Source of the DNA: Paenibacillus uliginis N3/975
GTDB lineage: Bacteria > Bacillota > Bacilli > Paenibacillales > Paenibacillaceae
Assembly (NCBI RefSeq): GCF_900177425.1
Contig: NZ_LT840184.1
Span: 1,887,487-1,951,486, forward strand
Direction of reading: 5' to 3'
DNA: 64,000 bases
Shown in pieces: positions 35,471 to 43,333 of the stretch. The position numbers and the translations under genes were made by a program. Position 1 is the stretch's first letter. Each line of letters starts with the position of its first letter. The notes under the pieces were generated by a model. That model was not told the DNA's origin. It did no database searches and worked only from the letters and a program-made list of their open reading frames with translations.

Positions 35471-35556
35471 GGTCTATGCTCCACAAAACTAAGCTCACGC
35501 TTTCGAAGTGAGTTTTGTTGCGAAGTAATACAATGAGGTCTATGCTCCACAAAACT
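35471..35556 (+). repeat. 20-bp direct repeat flanking a hairpin
   Basis: GGTCTATGCTCCACAAAACT occurs at 35471-35490 and again, identical, at 35537-35556. Between them CTCAC (35494-35498) pairs with GTGAG (35508-35512), extended by ACAAAA with TTTTGT. The second copy runs into the ribosome site of the next permease gene. It looks like a local duplication or an RNA element; there is no long T run. Confidence 0.8.
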
Positions 35557-35573
35557 TTTAGGAGGCTCACCCC

Positions 35574-36572
35574 ATGAACCTCAAATCAAACATGAAAAAA
35601 GTTAGCGATTCAGCTGCCGGCCCCATTCACGCAATCGGTGGCTGGTATGAACGTTATAATCCGGTTGAAAAAGCGAAACATTGGCTCTGGATCATTACCC
35701 GCACAGTGCTATTGTTTGGCATTTGTTTTATAATTCTGTACCCAATCCTTACCAAGGTTTCGATAGCTCTTCGCGACAAACAAGATCTGTTTGACTCCAC
35801 TGTGGTGTGGATTCCGCGTAATTTGACCCTGGACAATATCAAGACGGTATTTGGGTATCTCAACTACACGGAAGCAGTGCGCAACACGTTTATTTTAAGT
35901 ATGGTTACCTCGGTGCTTCAGCTCATTTCATGCGCTTTGGCCGGATATGGATTTGCCAGACTTAAATTCCGGGGAAGCGGTATTTTGTTCGGTGTTGTTA
36001 TCTTTACGATTGTAGTACCGCCACAGACGATTATGGTTCCGACCTATTTGCACTACCGGTTTTTTGATGTGTTCGGTCTGTATCAGCTGTTTACTGGAAA
36101 GCATGGTATTAATCTGCTAGAGAGCTTTTGGCCATTTTTCATTTCCTCAGGGCTCGCCATGGGGCTTAAAAATGGTCTGTACATTTTTATATTCCGGCAG
36201 TTTTTCCGTTCTTTACCCAAGGATTTGGAGGAGGCGGCTTATGTGGATGGTGCAGGAATTTTGAAGACCTTTGCCCAGGTCATGCTCCCTAATGCTGTGC
36301 CTGCCATTGCTACGGTGATGCTGTTCTCCTTCATTTGGCAGTGGAATGACAGCTATTTCGTCAATCTGTTTGCACCGAACTATACACTCTTGTCACGTAT
36401 GCTCGATTTGCTCCCGGGTACAGTACGCCCTGAATATGTCGGCGGGGTATCTCACATGTCCCTATACTTGAATACCGGTACGCTGCTGGGCATCTTGCCG
36501 ATTTTTTTCCTCTATCTTTTCGCTCAGAAGTACTTTGTTGAAAGTGTGGAACGAACCGGATTGGTAGGGTAA
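35574..36572 (+). CDS. carbohydrate ABC transporter permease (MalG-type), pair 2
   Basis: A 332-residue permease with six hydrophobic segments and a longer cytoplasmic N terminus (about 38 residues). The EAA motif is LEEAAYVDGAGILKTFAQV followed by MLPNAVPA. ATG 35574 follows TAGGAGGCTCACCCC. The 107-base gap before it contains a repeat and a hairpin, unlike the tight spacing elsewhere in the cluster. It is the last gene before the convergent terminator at 36665. Confidence 0.9.
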   Translation: MNLKSNMKKVSDSAAGPIHAIGGWYERYNPVEKAKHWLWIITRTVLLFGICFIILYPILTKVSIALRDKQDLFDSTVVWIPRNLTLDNIKTVFGYLNYTEAVRNTFILSMVTSVLQLISCALAGYGFARLKFRGSGILFGVVIFTIVVPPQTIMVPTYLHYRFFDVFGLYQLFTGKHGINLLESFWPFFISSGLAMGLKNGLYIFIFRQFFRSLPKDLEEAAYVDGAGILKTFAQVMLPNAVPAIATVMLFSFIWQWNDSYFVNLFAPNYTLLSRMLDLLPGTVRPEYVGGVSHMSLYLNTGTLLGILPIFFLYLFAQKYFVESVERTGLVG

Positions 36573-36664
36573 TACTTTATGGAGAAGAATATAAGCGTTG
36601 CTTATGATGGCATGATACTGTTTTTGTGAAATTAAGCCCGCCCTATACACAGCATATACAGCAT

Positions 36665-36706
36665 GACAACAAAAACCGTCCTTTGATCTGGACGGTTTTT
36701 GTTGTC
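36665..36706. terminator. bidirectional terminator between convergent units
   Basis: GACAACAAAAACCGTCC (36665-36681) pairs perfectly with GGACGGTTTTTGTTGTC (36690-36706). A and T runs lie in the stem on both sides, so it can stop the ABC cluster (+) and the Gfo/Idh/MocA pair (-). Confidence 0.85.
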
Positions 36707-36716
36707 TTCATGATGA

Positions 36717-37559
36717 TCAGGACGGAAGCTCCACCCATTGATAGGGTGTCTCAGCTGCTTTCAAGCCGTATTCGATGATGGTAATGATGGCAACCGTCTC
36801 CGCAGGCTCGACTATCGGCTCGCCACTTTCAAAAAACTGCAGCATTTGAGATATGAATGAGCCGAAATAATTAGACTCAGGTTTTACGATTTTGGCCTGC
36901 CCGGACTCATAATTCAAAGTTAGTGTAAAAGGGCATTCCCATCCAAAATGGTTAACTGTTGCCTTACGGCCGTTTCCAAATTCAATCAGCAGTGCAGGTG
37001 AATTTGCTGTCCCGATATACATCACACGTTTGACGTCACTGCCCATGAGAGACACAATCGGTTCAATCTGATGAATTGAGTAATTTTCATACCGTCCAGG
37101 TCCGACACTGCAAATGGTTTCGATTCCGATGCGTTCGGTCTCCATATATTCGGCTGCAAACCGGAGAGCTGAACTGGAATAGAGTGGGGTACCGTGCTCA
37201 CGTGCAGTCTCGAACAGGGCGATCGCGGTCTGCCTGTCGGGGGCAAATGTTTTATCAACGTAAGTTGGTTTACCTGATCGGAGCGGAAGCTGCGACAGCT
37301 CTTCATGGAATTCGGGGTGATCGGGAGAGAGAACGATCAGATAATCGCTCTCCTCGATGACTTCTTCAATGGAAGAGCGGAGCTGAATGCCCTTGTCCGC
37401 ACACCACTGAGCATTGCTTCGTCCGGTTGGAGAGTCTATTTTACCGTAGGCGCATGTCACTTTCATCGCGCCGCCCGAAGCGCTCTCAATCCATTCTGGG
37501 TATTTTTCTGCATGCCATTCATCAAGAAAATAATCGATGAATCCGATTTTTTTCGTCAT
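36717..37559 (-). CDS. Gfo/Idh/MocA-like oxidoreductase with atypical motifs
   Basis: A 280-residue protein, shorter than most family members. The N terminus KKIGFIDYFLDEWHAEKYP lacks the GxGxxG dinucleotide motif, and the usual EKP is replaced by VDKTFAPD. The middle retains HQIEPIVSLMGSDVKRVMYIG and NGRKATVNHFGWECPF. It may bind the cofactor unusually or act without it. AGGAG precedes ATG 37559. It is the second gene of a minus-strand pair; both face the ABC cluster and may modify the imported sugar. Confidence 0.75.
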   Translation of the reverse strand: MTKKIGFIDYFLDEWHAEKYPEWIESASGGAMKVTCAYGKIDSPTGRSNAQWCADKGIQLRSSIEEVIEESDYLIVLSPDHPEFHEELSQLPLRSGKPTYVDKTFAPDRQTAIALFETAREHGTPLYSSSALRFAAEYMETERIGIETICSVGPGRYENYSIHQIEPIVSLMGSDVKRVMYIGTANSPALLIEFGNGRKATVNHFGWECPFTLTLNYESGQAKIVKPESNYFGSFISQMLQFFESGEPIVEPAETVAIITIIEYGLKAAETPYQWVELPS

Positions 37560-37579
37560 TTCTTCACGCTCCTAGCTGG

Positions 37580-38641
37580 TTAGTCGAAAATAATTTCCTT
37601 TTGCTGCTCTGATGAATCATAAATGGCCTGAATCATTTTTGCGGTAACGATAACGGTGTCAATGTGTGATGGCAGCTTTTCGCCTGTATGGATGCATTCC
37701 AGAAAGGCGTCGATTTCATTTTGGAAATGGTCACCGGCGTTGAATTTCGGACTGGTTTCCAGCAGGGCGCCGTTTTTTGAGCTGTACATCTTAAAGTCAC
37801 CGCCGTATTGCAGCCGGATTCCTGCTTTGTCCCCCAGAAAATCAATGTACATTTCTTCTTCGCCGATATTCTGTGCCCAGGCACCATTCATTGTGATGCT
37901 GGGGCCTTCTGTACGGATGACGGCTGTGACAAAATCATCGACATCGTAAGTGCCTTCGTATTTAGGAGGGCCAGCCCACATGTTCATATAGGTGTAATTC
38001 TTCATATCCCGGCCGAGCTTGGAATAGGTTTGAGCGGTTACCGTCTTTGGTGTTGGATCTCCTGAACAGTACATAACCACATCAAGAAAGTGTACCCCCC
38101 AATCGATCATTACACCGCCGCCTGCAATGGCTTTTGTTGTGAAAGCGCCTCCAAGACCAGGGATAGAACGGTGGGCACGGAAGCTGGCATAGACGTGGTA
38201 AAGCTCTCCAAGCTCGCCACTTTCGATCAGACTTTTTATAATATTAACACCTTTGTTGAAGCGATTGACCACTCCGATATTGAGCACTTTACCCATTTCA
38301 TGCTGAACTCTTTGCATTTCCAGGGCTTCGGCATACGTTCGGGCAGCAGGTTTTTCACAGAGAACATTTTTGCCTGCACGTAAAAAATCGATTGAGACGA
38401 TAGCATGTGCATTGTTCGGCGTACAGACGGAGACAGCCTCAATTTCCGGATCGTCCAAAATGTCACGGTAATCCTGTACTGCTATACCACACCCATACTC
38501 TTTCACGAAACGCTCTGCATTTTCCTTGTAATAATCACAGAAATATTTTATTTCCGCGTTTGGGTTATTCAGATATGCAGGAATATGTGCCGATTTGGCT
38601 ATCGTTCCGCATCCGATGATGGCCACTTTCGTTTTTTCCAT
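37580..38641 (-). CDS. Gfo/Idh/MocA family oxidoreductase
   Basis: A 353-residue NAD(P)-dependent sugar dehydrogenase family protein. It has VAIIGCGTIAKSAHIPAYL (Rossmann motif) at the N terminus, NVLCEKPAARTYAEAL with the EKP motif near residue 95, and GGGVMIDWGVHFLDVVMY with the catalytic Asp/His pattern. The start is ATG 38641, seven bases after AGGAGGG; an upstream in-frame start at 38707 lies before that site. It leads the minus-strand pair. The substrate is unknown. Confidence 0.88.
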   Translation of the reverse strand: MEKTKVAIIGCGTIAKSAHIPAYLNNPNAEIKYFCDYYKENAERFVKEYGCGIAVQDYRDILDDPEIEAVSVCTPNNAHAIVSIDFLRAGKNVLCEKPAARTYAEALEMQRVQHEMGKVLNIGVVNRFNKGVNIIKSLIESGELGELYHVYASFRAHRSIPGLGGAFTTKAIAGGGVMIDWGVHFLDVVMYCSGDPTPKTVTAQTYSKLGRDMKNYTYMNMWAGPPKYEGTYDVDDFVTAVIRTEGPSITMNGAWAQNIGEEEMYIDFLGDKAGIRLQYGGDFKMYSSKNGALLETSPKFNAGDHFQNEIDAFLECIHTGEKLPSHIDTVIVTAKMIQAIYDSSEQQKEIIFD

Positions 38642-38922
38642 CTTAATCCCTCCTGTAAGGTTGGCAATGGTTCTAGTTTCTTTATATTTCTGCACAGGAA
38701 GGATCATGCCAAAAAATATGAATCGTTTCTGTTTTATAAATTGACTAGGCCGAACGGTATCGATATTTCCATTCTTGTTTGAGCTCCAGACTCTTTACGT
38801 CATTTCATCCTACGCATGAAACGCGAGGATGAAAATTTCAACAAATTAGGTTATATTGATGTACAGTATCTGGCGTGTCCATGGAATTTTTACTGAACAT
38901 CTAAACAAGGAGGTTGAGCGGA
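38642..38922. other. divergent intergenic region
   Basis: 281 bases between the divergent Gfo/Idh/MocA pair and the RpiR gene. It must hold both promoters. I see AT-rich stretches (for example TATATT near 38855) but no promoter or operator pair good enough to call. Confidence 0.5.
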
Positions 38923-39783
38923 GTGGAAGTCAAACAGGAAGCAGGTAAAACCTTACTGCACATACGAAGTCACTACAATGGTCTTACTAAAACAGAGCAA
39001 AAAGCAGCCCAATATATACTGGAGCATGCACCAGAGATCATTTATCAGTCGGTGACCGAATTAGCAAGTAAAGCGGATGTAGGCGAGACAACGGTTCTTC
39101 GATTGTGCCGGAAGCTGAAGTTCCAAGGATTTCAAGATTTTAAGCTATCCTTGGCTCAGGATTTAGTTCAGCCTATGGATTATCTACATACGGAAGTTAC
39201 CGAGGAGGACGACCCTTCCGCACTAACGAACAAAATTATTACAGCACATATTCAGACGTTGGAACAGACACGAGAGCTCGTAAATCCCGAAGAGCTTGGC
39301 AAGGCTATAGATGTTCTTCATCATGCGAAGCAGATTCAGTTTTTTGGTGTAGGCTCCTCTGGACTTACAGCAAAGCAGGCAGCACAAAGCTTTCTGCGTA
39401 TAGGCAAACGGGGAGGCGCCAGTACTGATACTCACTTTCAGGCTGTCGAGGCAGCTCTGCTCTCAGATGATTCGGTCGCTGTAGGCATTTCGATATCCGG
39501 CAGCACGAAAGATACGAATGAGAACCTGCTGCTGGCTAAAAAGGCTGGAGCGAAGGTTATCGCGATTACAAGCAATGCCCGTTCTCCAATTACGAAAATA
39601 GCCGATATTGTACTCATTATGGTTGCACGTGAAAACCCGCTTTCAAGCAGCTCCCTCGCAGCTAAAATTTCGCAGCTCTCCATTATTGATCTGCTGAATG
39701 TCGGCGTATCGCTTCGAATGAAGGATCAAGCGTTGAAGTTCAAGGAGCTTACCGCGAAGGCGACTTCTGACAAGCTGTATTAA
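38923..39783 (+). CDS. RpiR/MurR family transcriptional regulator
   Basis: A 286-residue regulator. An N-terminal helix-turn-helix (about 15-80; YNGLTKTEQKAAQYILEH, ELASKADVGETTVLRLCRK) is joined to a C-terminal SIS domain (about 115-250; IQFFGVGSSGLTAKQAAQ, VGISISGSTKDTNE) that binds a sugar phosphate. The start is GTG 38923, nine bases after AAGGAGG; the upstream TTG 38914 abuts that site. It is divergent from the oxidoreductase pair and may control it or the sugar cluster. Confidence 0.9.
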   Translation: MEVKQEAGKTLLHIRSHYNGLTKTEQKAAQYILEHAPEIIYQSVTELASKADVGETTVLRLCRKLKFQGFQDFKLSLAQDLVQPMDYLHTEVTEEDDPSALTNKIITAHIQTLEQTRELVNPEELGKAIDVLHHAKQIQFFGVGSSGLTAKQAAQSFLRIGKRGGASTDTHFQAVEAALLSDDSVAVGISISGSTKDTNENLLLAKKAGAKVIAITSNARSPITKIADIVLIMVARENPLSSSSLAAKISQLSIIDLLNVGVSLRMKDQALKFKELTAKATSDKLY

Positions 39784-39852
39784 ATTGTTGTAATGGGCAT
39801 TAAAAAATGAAGCCCATTTCGGCTTCGACAAGTAAACGTTCAATTTCCCCTC

Positions 39853-39887
39853 GGTCTGGCTGAAGTATCGGCCAGACCATTCTTTTT
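39853..39887 (+). terminator. terminator after RpiR gene
   Basis: GGTCTGGC (39853-39860) pairs perfectly with GCCAGACC (39871-39878), followed by ATTCTTTTTG. A second hairpin, ATGGGC/GCCCAT, lies just upstream at 39793-39817. Confidence 0.8.
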
Positions 39888-39941
39888 GTTCAGCAATCTA
39901 CGCTACACGTATACGAGAGCACACGACGAATCATGACCGAG

Positions 39942-40949
39942 TTATGATGTAGGTGTGATGGCTTGCGTCGAACGCCCCTCTATAAGCTTCGGCTGAAAAA
40001 TAGCTTTTTGCTTAGACATATCGGGTGTACCTGCATGACGCAGTAACAGTTGGATCGTGTGATGTGCCATATCTGTAATGGGCTGCGAAATAGTCGTAAG
40101 CCGTGGCTGTACGATCTGCGACAGCAACGTATCATCAAAGCCGATGATAGAGAGGTCACTTGGAACTTGCAGTCCCAGCTCCTGCGCGGCTTGCAGTACA
40201 CCGACAGCGAGCATGTCGTTGCAGGCAAAGATAGCACTTGGCCGTTCAGATTGCTCTAGCATTTGACGCGCTCCGGTGTAGCCATCTCGAATGGAGGAAT
40301 GAACGTTTGTGATCCATTCCGAACGGTATGTAATGCCGGCTTCTTTCATCGCTTGCTGTCCACCCTGAATCCGGTGATCGCCACTCGGACCTGTTTCGGC
40401 TACGATACCGATATGCTGATGCCCATTGTGAATAAGATGCTCGATCGCCTGATAGCCACCTTTATAATCATCTACCGTTACGGTATGTACGTCTAAGGAA
40501 GGAATATCTTTTGAGAAGAGTACGACAGGCATATCGGTTGCCAAATATGGTTGAAGCAGTGACCAGTCCGAGAAGTGACACGCAATGATCATGCCATCGA
40601 CCTGCTTGCGCTGCAAGAGAGAAAGATAATTCACGCTCCGCTCGTCCTCATTATCGGTACTGCACATTACGATGCTATAGCCCGCCGCTCGTGCTTCATC
40701 TTCAAGGGAGCGTGCTGCTTCTGCGAAGAATGGGTTTGCAATATTTGACAGGAGAAGTCCAAAGGTAGATGTTTTCTTCCCTGTCAGTGCGGAAGCGACG
40801 ACGCTAGGCTGATATTGCAGCTCATCCATAATGCTGAGTACATGTTCGCGTGTCTTTTGACTTATGTTACCAGTTTTGTTCACAACTTTGGATACCGTTG
40901 CGATAGAGACACCTGCCGCTTTGGCCACATCGTAAATTGTTGATTTCAT
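39942..40949 (-). CDS. LacI-family repressor, probable regulator of the iol genes
   Basis: A 335-residue LacI/GalR protein. The helix-turn-helix is STIYDVAKAAGVSIATVSKV at residues 2-21 with the hinge helix QPSVVASALTG; the periplasmic-binding-like effector domain includes FACNDMLAVGVLQAAQ and IGFDDTLLSQIVQP. The start is ATG 40949 with AAGGAGA seven bases upstream; the ATG at 40964 precedes that site. It sits beside iolB-iolG, and both iol promoters have a LacI-type GCGC-centred operator, so it likely represses them in the absence of an inositol breakdown product. Confidence 0.88.
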   Translation of the reverse strand: MKSTIYDVAKAAGVSIATVSKVVNKTGNISQKTREHVLSIMDELQYQPSVVASALTGKKTSTFGLLLSNIANPFFAEAARSLEDEARAAGYSIVMCSTDNEDERSVNYLSLLQRKQVDGMIIACHFSDWSLLQPYLATDMPVVLFSKDIPSLDVHTVTVDDYKGGYQAIEHLIHNGHQHIGIVAETGPSGDHRIQGGQQAMKEAGITYRSEWITNVHSSIRDGYTGARQMLEQSERPSAIFACNDMLAVGVLQAAQELGLQVPSDLSIIGFDDTLLSQIVQPRLTTISQPITDMAHHTIQLLLRHAGTPDMSKQKAIFQPKLIEGRSTQAITPTS

Positions 40950-40993
40950 AGCTTTCTCCTTCATACGTCATCCTTTAAATCTATTATAAGCAA

Positions 40994-41031
40994 CAAAGGG
41001 AGAATGGACTACACCCATTCTCCCTTGTTTA
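40994..41031 (-). terminator. terminator after iolB
   Basis: CAAAGGGAGAATGG (40994-41007) pairs with CCATTCTCCCTTG (41014-41026). On the minus strand, where the iolG-iolB transcript runs, the descending arm ends with a short T run. It also overlaps the presumed promoter region of the repressor gene, which has TATAAT on the minus strand near 40981-40986. Confidence 0.7.
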
Positions 41032-41066
41032 ATATTATAACCCTATTGCAGACAGTTCAAATGTAT

Positions 41067-41870
41067 TTATCGAGGAAATAACCACTCATGATCAGGATCG
41101 TTATGGAACTTCCACGTCCGAGTCGGGCCTGCCATTACATTCAAATAATACGAATCATACCCTGGAGGCGCAGATACAGGGTGATATCCTTCCGGCACCA
41201 GCACGACATTACGGTTAGGCACGACAAGCGTCTCGTTGAGCGAGCGATCATCATTGTATACCCGCTGCATAATGAACCCTTGGCCTGGATTTACTTCATG
41301 GTAATACGTTTCCTCCAAGTAGGATTCATGCGGTAAATTATCTTGGTCATGTTTATGCGGTGGGTAACTGGACCAATGTCCACCCGGTGTATATACTTCC
41401 ACGACGAGCAGGCTATCAGCAGCATTTTGCTCAGGTAAAATGTTTTGAATGTGACGTTCCATGCTCCCCGAACCACGTGTCTCGACACCGACATCTTCTG
41501 GTCGGATAAGACGGGCTGGGTATGTGCCGCGCCCTGGTGCCGCGCATACTGCAAGTTCAAGATCAGTATCTGCTATGACTGTGTACTGATCGTCGTTAGG
41601 GACGTAGACAGAATACGGAGGAATGCGTTCGAACACACTCATACGTTGTCCAATAACTCCGAATTGTTCTTCTTTTGTGCTCACATTTGCTTTTCCACTC
41701 AAGAGTACTAGGCAAACTTCCTGATCGTTCGTATTTTGCTGCAGAGTCTCGCCGGACTTCAAGGAGTATACCTCGAATCCAACATATTTCCAGCCCGCAC
41801 TCTCAGGTGTGACGCGAACAATATTTCCTTCCGCATCGCGTGTATGCGGAGAGACGATAAGCTTAGACAT
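41067..41870 (-). CDS. iolB: IolB, 5-deoxy-glucuronate isomerase
   Basis: A 267-residue cupin-fold enzyme that isomerises 5-deoxy-D-glucuronate to 2-deoxy-5-keto-D-gluconate in the inositol pathway. Family motifs are visible: ESAGWKYVGFEVYSLKSGE near the start, PPHKHDQDNLPHESYLEETYY with metal-binding histidines and glutamate, and VVPNRNVVLVPEGYHPVSAP, PGYDSYYLNVMAGP, HNDPDHEWL near the end. AGGAGG precedes ATG. It is the second gene of the minus-strand iolG-iolB unit, 24 bases behind iolG. Confidence 0.96.
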   Translation of the reverse strand: MSKLIVSPHTRDAEGNIVRVTPESAGWKYVGFEVYSLKSGETLQQNTNDQEVCLVLLSGKANVSTKEEQFGVIGQRMSVFERIPPYSVYVPNDDQYTVIADTDLELAVCAAPGRGTYPARLIRPEDVGVETRGSGSMERHIQNILPEQNAADSLLVVEVYTPGGHWSSYPPHKHDQDNLPHESYLEETYYHEVNPGQGFIMQRVYNDDRSLNETLVVPNRNVVLVPEGYHPVSAPPGYDSYYLNVMAGPTRTWKFHNDPDHEWLFPR

Positions 41871-41894
41871 AGGGATTTGCCTCCTTTGTGCTGT

Positions 41895-42920
41895 TTATAA
41901 ACTTTTTCGATCTAACACAGTCACATGATTAAGCTTGACCGGACGACCCGTAAGAAGGGATTCCTTGGCTGCTTGCGCGAGTCGTTCCGCCTGCAAACCG
42001 TCATTGCCATCGCATACGATAGGGAACTCTCCTTGAATTGAACGGAAAAAGTCTTCAATCTCCTGCACATACGCCTGTGTATAGCGCTCCAGGAAGAAAT
42101 AAAGCGGCTTATCCATCATAACCCCGTCACTTGTCGAAATGACTGCGGTTGAAGGGCGATCATTTTCCGTAGAAATACAGCCCTTGGAGCCGAATGCCTC
42201 GATACGCTGATCGTAGCCGTAAACAGCTTTACGGCTGTTTTCGATAATTCCGATCGCGCCGTTCGCAAAGGTAAGCATAACGACAGCTGTATCAACATCG
42301 TTCAGCTCGCCAATTTTCGGATCGATCAAATTTGCGCCTTGTGCATATACCTCCACAACCTCACTCTGCACGACATACCGAGCCATATCGAAGTCATGAA
42401 TCATCATATCCATGAACAGACCGCCGGATTTCGCTACATACTCAGCTGGAGGCGGCTCAGGATCACGCGATGTAATTCGTAAAAGATGCGGTTCGCCAAT
42501 GACACCGCCTTGTACGGTATCGCGAACTTTCTTGAAGTTATGGTCGAAGCGGCGATTGAATCCGACTTGCAGCATCACATTCGCTTCGTACACAGCTTGC
42601 AGTGCCAGTTCTGTAGTTTCTACCGAGAAGCTCACAGGCTTTTCGCAAAATATATGCTTGCCGGCACGTGCTGCTTCTTGAATGATCGTCGCATGTGTAC
42701 TCGTTGGCGAGCAGATGAATATTGCATCAATATCAGGGTCATTTAACAAGTCTTGATAGTTGTCAGTTACTACCGGAATATGAAGGCTGGATGCCCAAGT
42801 ATCCAAACCTTGCATATTGACGTCAGATACGGCACGGACGCGTGCCATCGATGTGCGTTGAATATGTTCAGCGTGAAGTTTGCCGATTCGTCCGGCGCCA
42901 ATTATACCTACTTGAAACAT
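41895..42920 (-). CDS. iolG: IolG, myo-inositol 2-dehydrogenase
   Basis: A 341-residue Gfo/Idh/MocA enzyme that oxidises myo-inositol to 2-keto-myo-inositol with NAD+. The Rossmann motif is VGIIGAGRIGKLHAEHI, the EKP motif is HIFCEKPVSFS, and the active-site region GGLFMDMMIHDFDMARYV has the catalytic aspartate and histidine. It fits IolG better than other family members here because of the iolB partner and the MIHDFDMARY block. AGGAGA precedes ATG 42920. It is transcribed from the promoter at 42984-43012. Confidence 0.9.
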   Translation of the reverse strand: MFQVGIIGAGRIGKLHAEHIQRTSMARVRAVSDVNMQGLDTWASSLHIPVVTDNYQDLLNDPDIDAIFICSPTSTHATIIQEAARAGKHIFCEKPVSFSVETTELALQAVYEANVMLQVGFNRRFDHNFKKVRDTVQGGVIGEPHLLRITSRDPEPPPAEYVAKSGGLFMDMMIHDFDMARYVVQSEVVEVYAQGANLIDPKIGELNDVDTAVVMLTFANGAIGIIENSRKAVYGYDQRIEAFGSKGCISTENDRPSTAVISTSDGVMMDKPLYFFLERYTQAYVQEIEDFFRSIQGEFPIVCDGNDGLQAERLAQAAKESLLTGRPVKLNHVTVLDRKSL

Positions 42921-42958
42921 AATATCTCCTGCTTTCTCTGATATAGAATGATTATTTA

Positions 42959-42976
42959 GGGAAAGCGCTTAACTCA
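42959..42976. promoter_or_regulatory. LacI-type operator, iolG side
   Basis: GGGAAAGCGCTTAACTCA contains the palindromic centre AAGCGCTT. The last 14 bases (AAGCGCTTAACTCA) are identical to the copy at 43173-43186. It lies just past the expected start of the minus-strand transcript, where a bound repressor would block initiation. Confidence 0.75.
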
Positions 42977-42983
42977 TGCCCCT

Positions 42984-43012
42984 AGCATACGTGACAACGT
43001 TTTCTTTTTCAA
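42984..43012 (-). promoter_or_regulatory. promoter of iolG-iolB
   Basis: On the minus strand TTGAAA (43007-43012) and TATGCT (42984-42989) are separated by 17 bases. The operator at 42959-42976 begins a few bases downstream. Confidence 0.65.
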
Positions 43013-43126
43013 GTTGTGAATTTAATAACGTAGTTAAACAACATTTTTCTCTTGTTGTAAGGCTGTTTTTTTATAAAGGTAATAAATAGGGATTGTGAAA
43101 TAAAGAACTTAAAAACCTTATGAAAA

Positions 43127-43160
43127 AGCGTTTACATTGGCGAAATTGTATGTTTATAAT
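43127..43160 (+). promoter_or_regulatory. promoter of iolC operon with cre-like sequence over the -35
   Basis: TTTACA (43131-43136), an 18-base spacer and a perfect TATAAT (43155-43160). AAGCGTTTACA overlapping the -35 resembles a catabolite-response (cre) half and centre, but two consensus positions on the left half do not match, so CcpA control is only possible. Confidence 0.65.
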
Positions 43161-43169
43161 GAGCCGTAA

Positions 43170-43186
43170 GGTAAGCGCTTAACTCA
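43170..43186. promoter_or_regulatory. LacI-type operator, iolC side
   Basis: GGTAAGCGCTTAACTCA, sharing 14 identical bases with the operator 197 bases away near iolG. It is centred about 10-15 bases after the expected iolC transcript start. Two operators of the same orientation-independent core at this spacing would allow looping by a tetrameric LacI protein. Confidence 0.75.
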
Positions 43187-43333
43187 AACTCATAACATCA
43201 CAGCACGACATGAACATGACAGGATTCAAGACAGATCGTTTAGTCGATCACAGCACAATGTGTCACATGAAGGAAAGGGTATAGCTGAGAAGCAACACAT
43301 ACGGTATCTGACCATATGGAGGTGCGAACTGAA

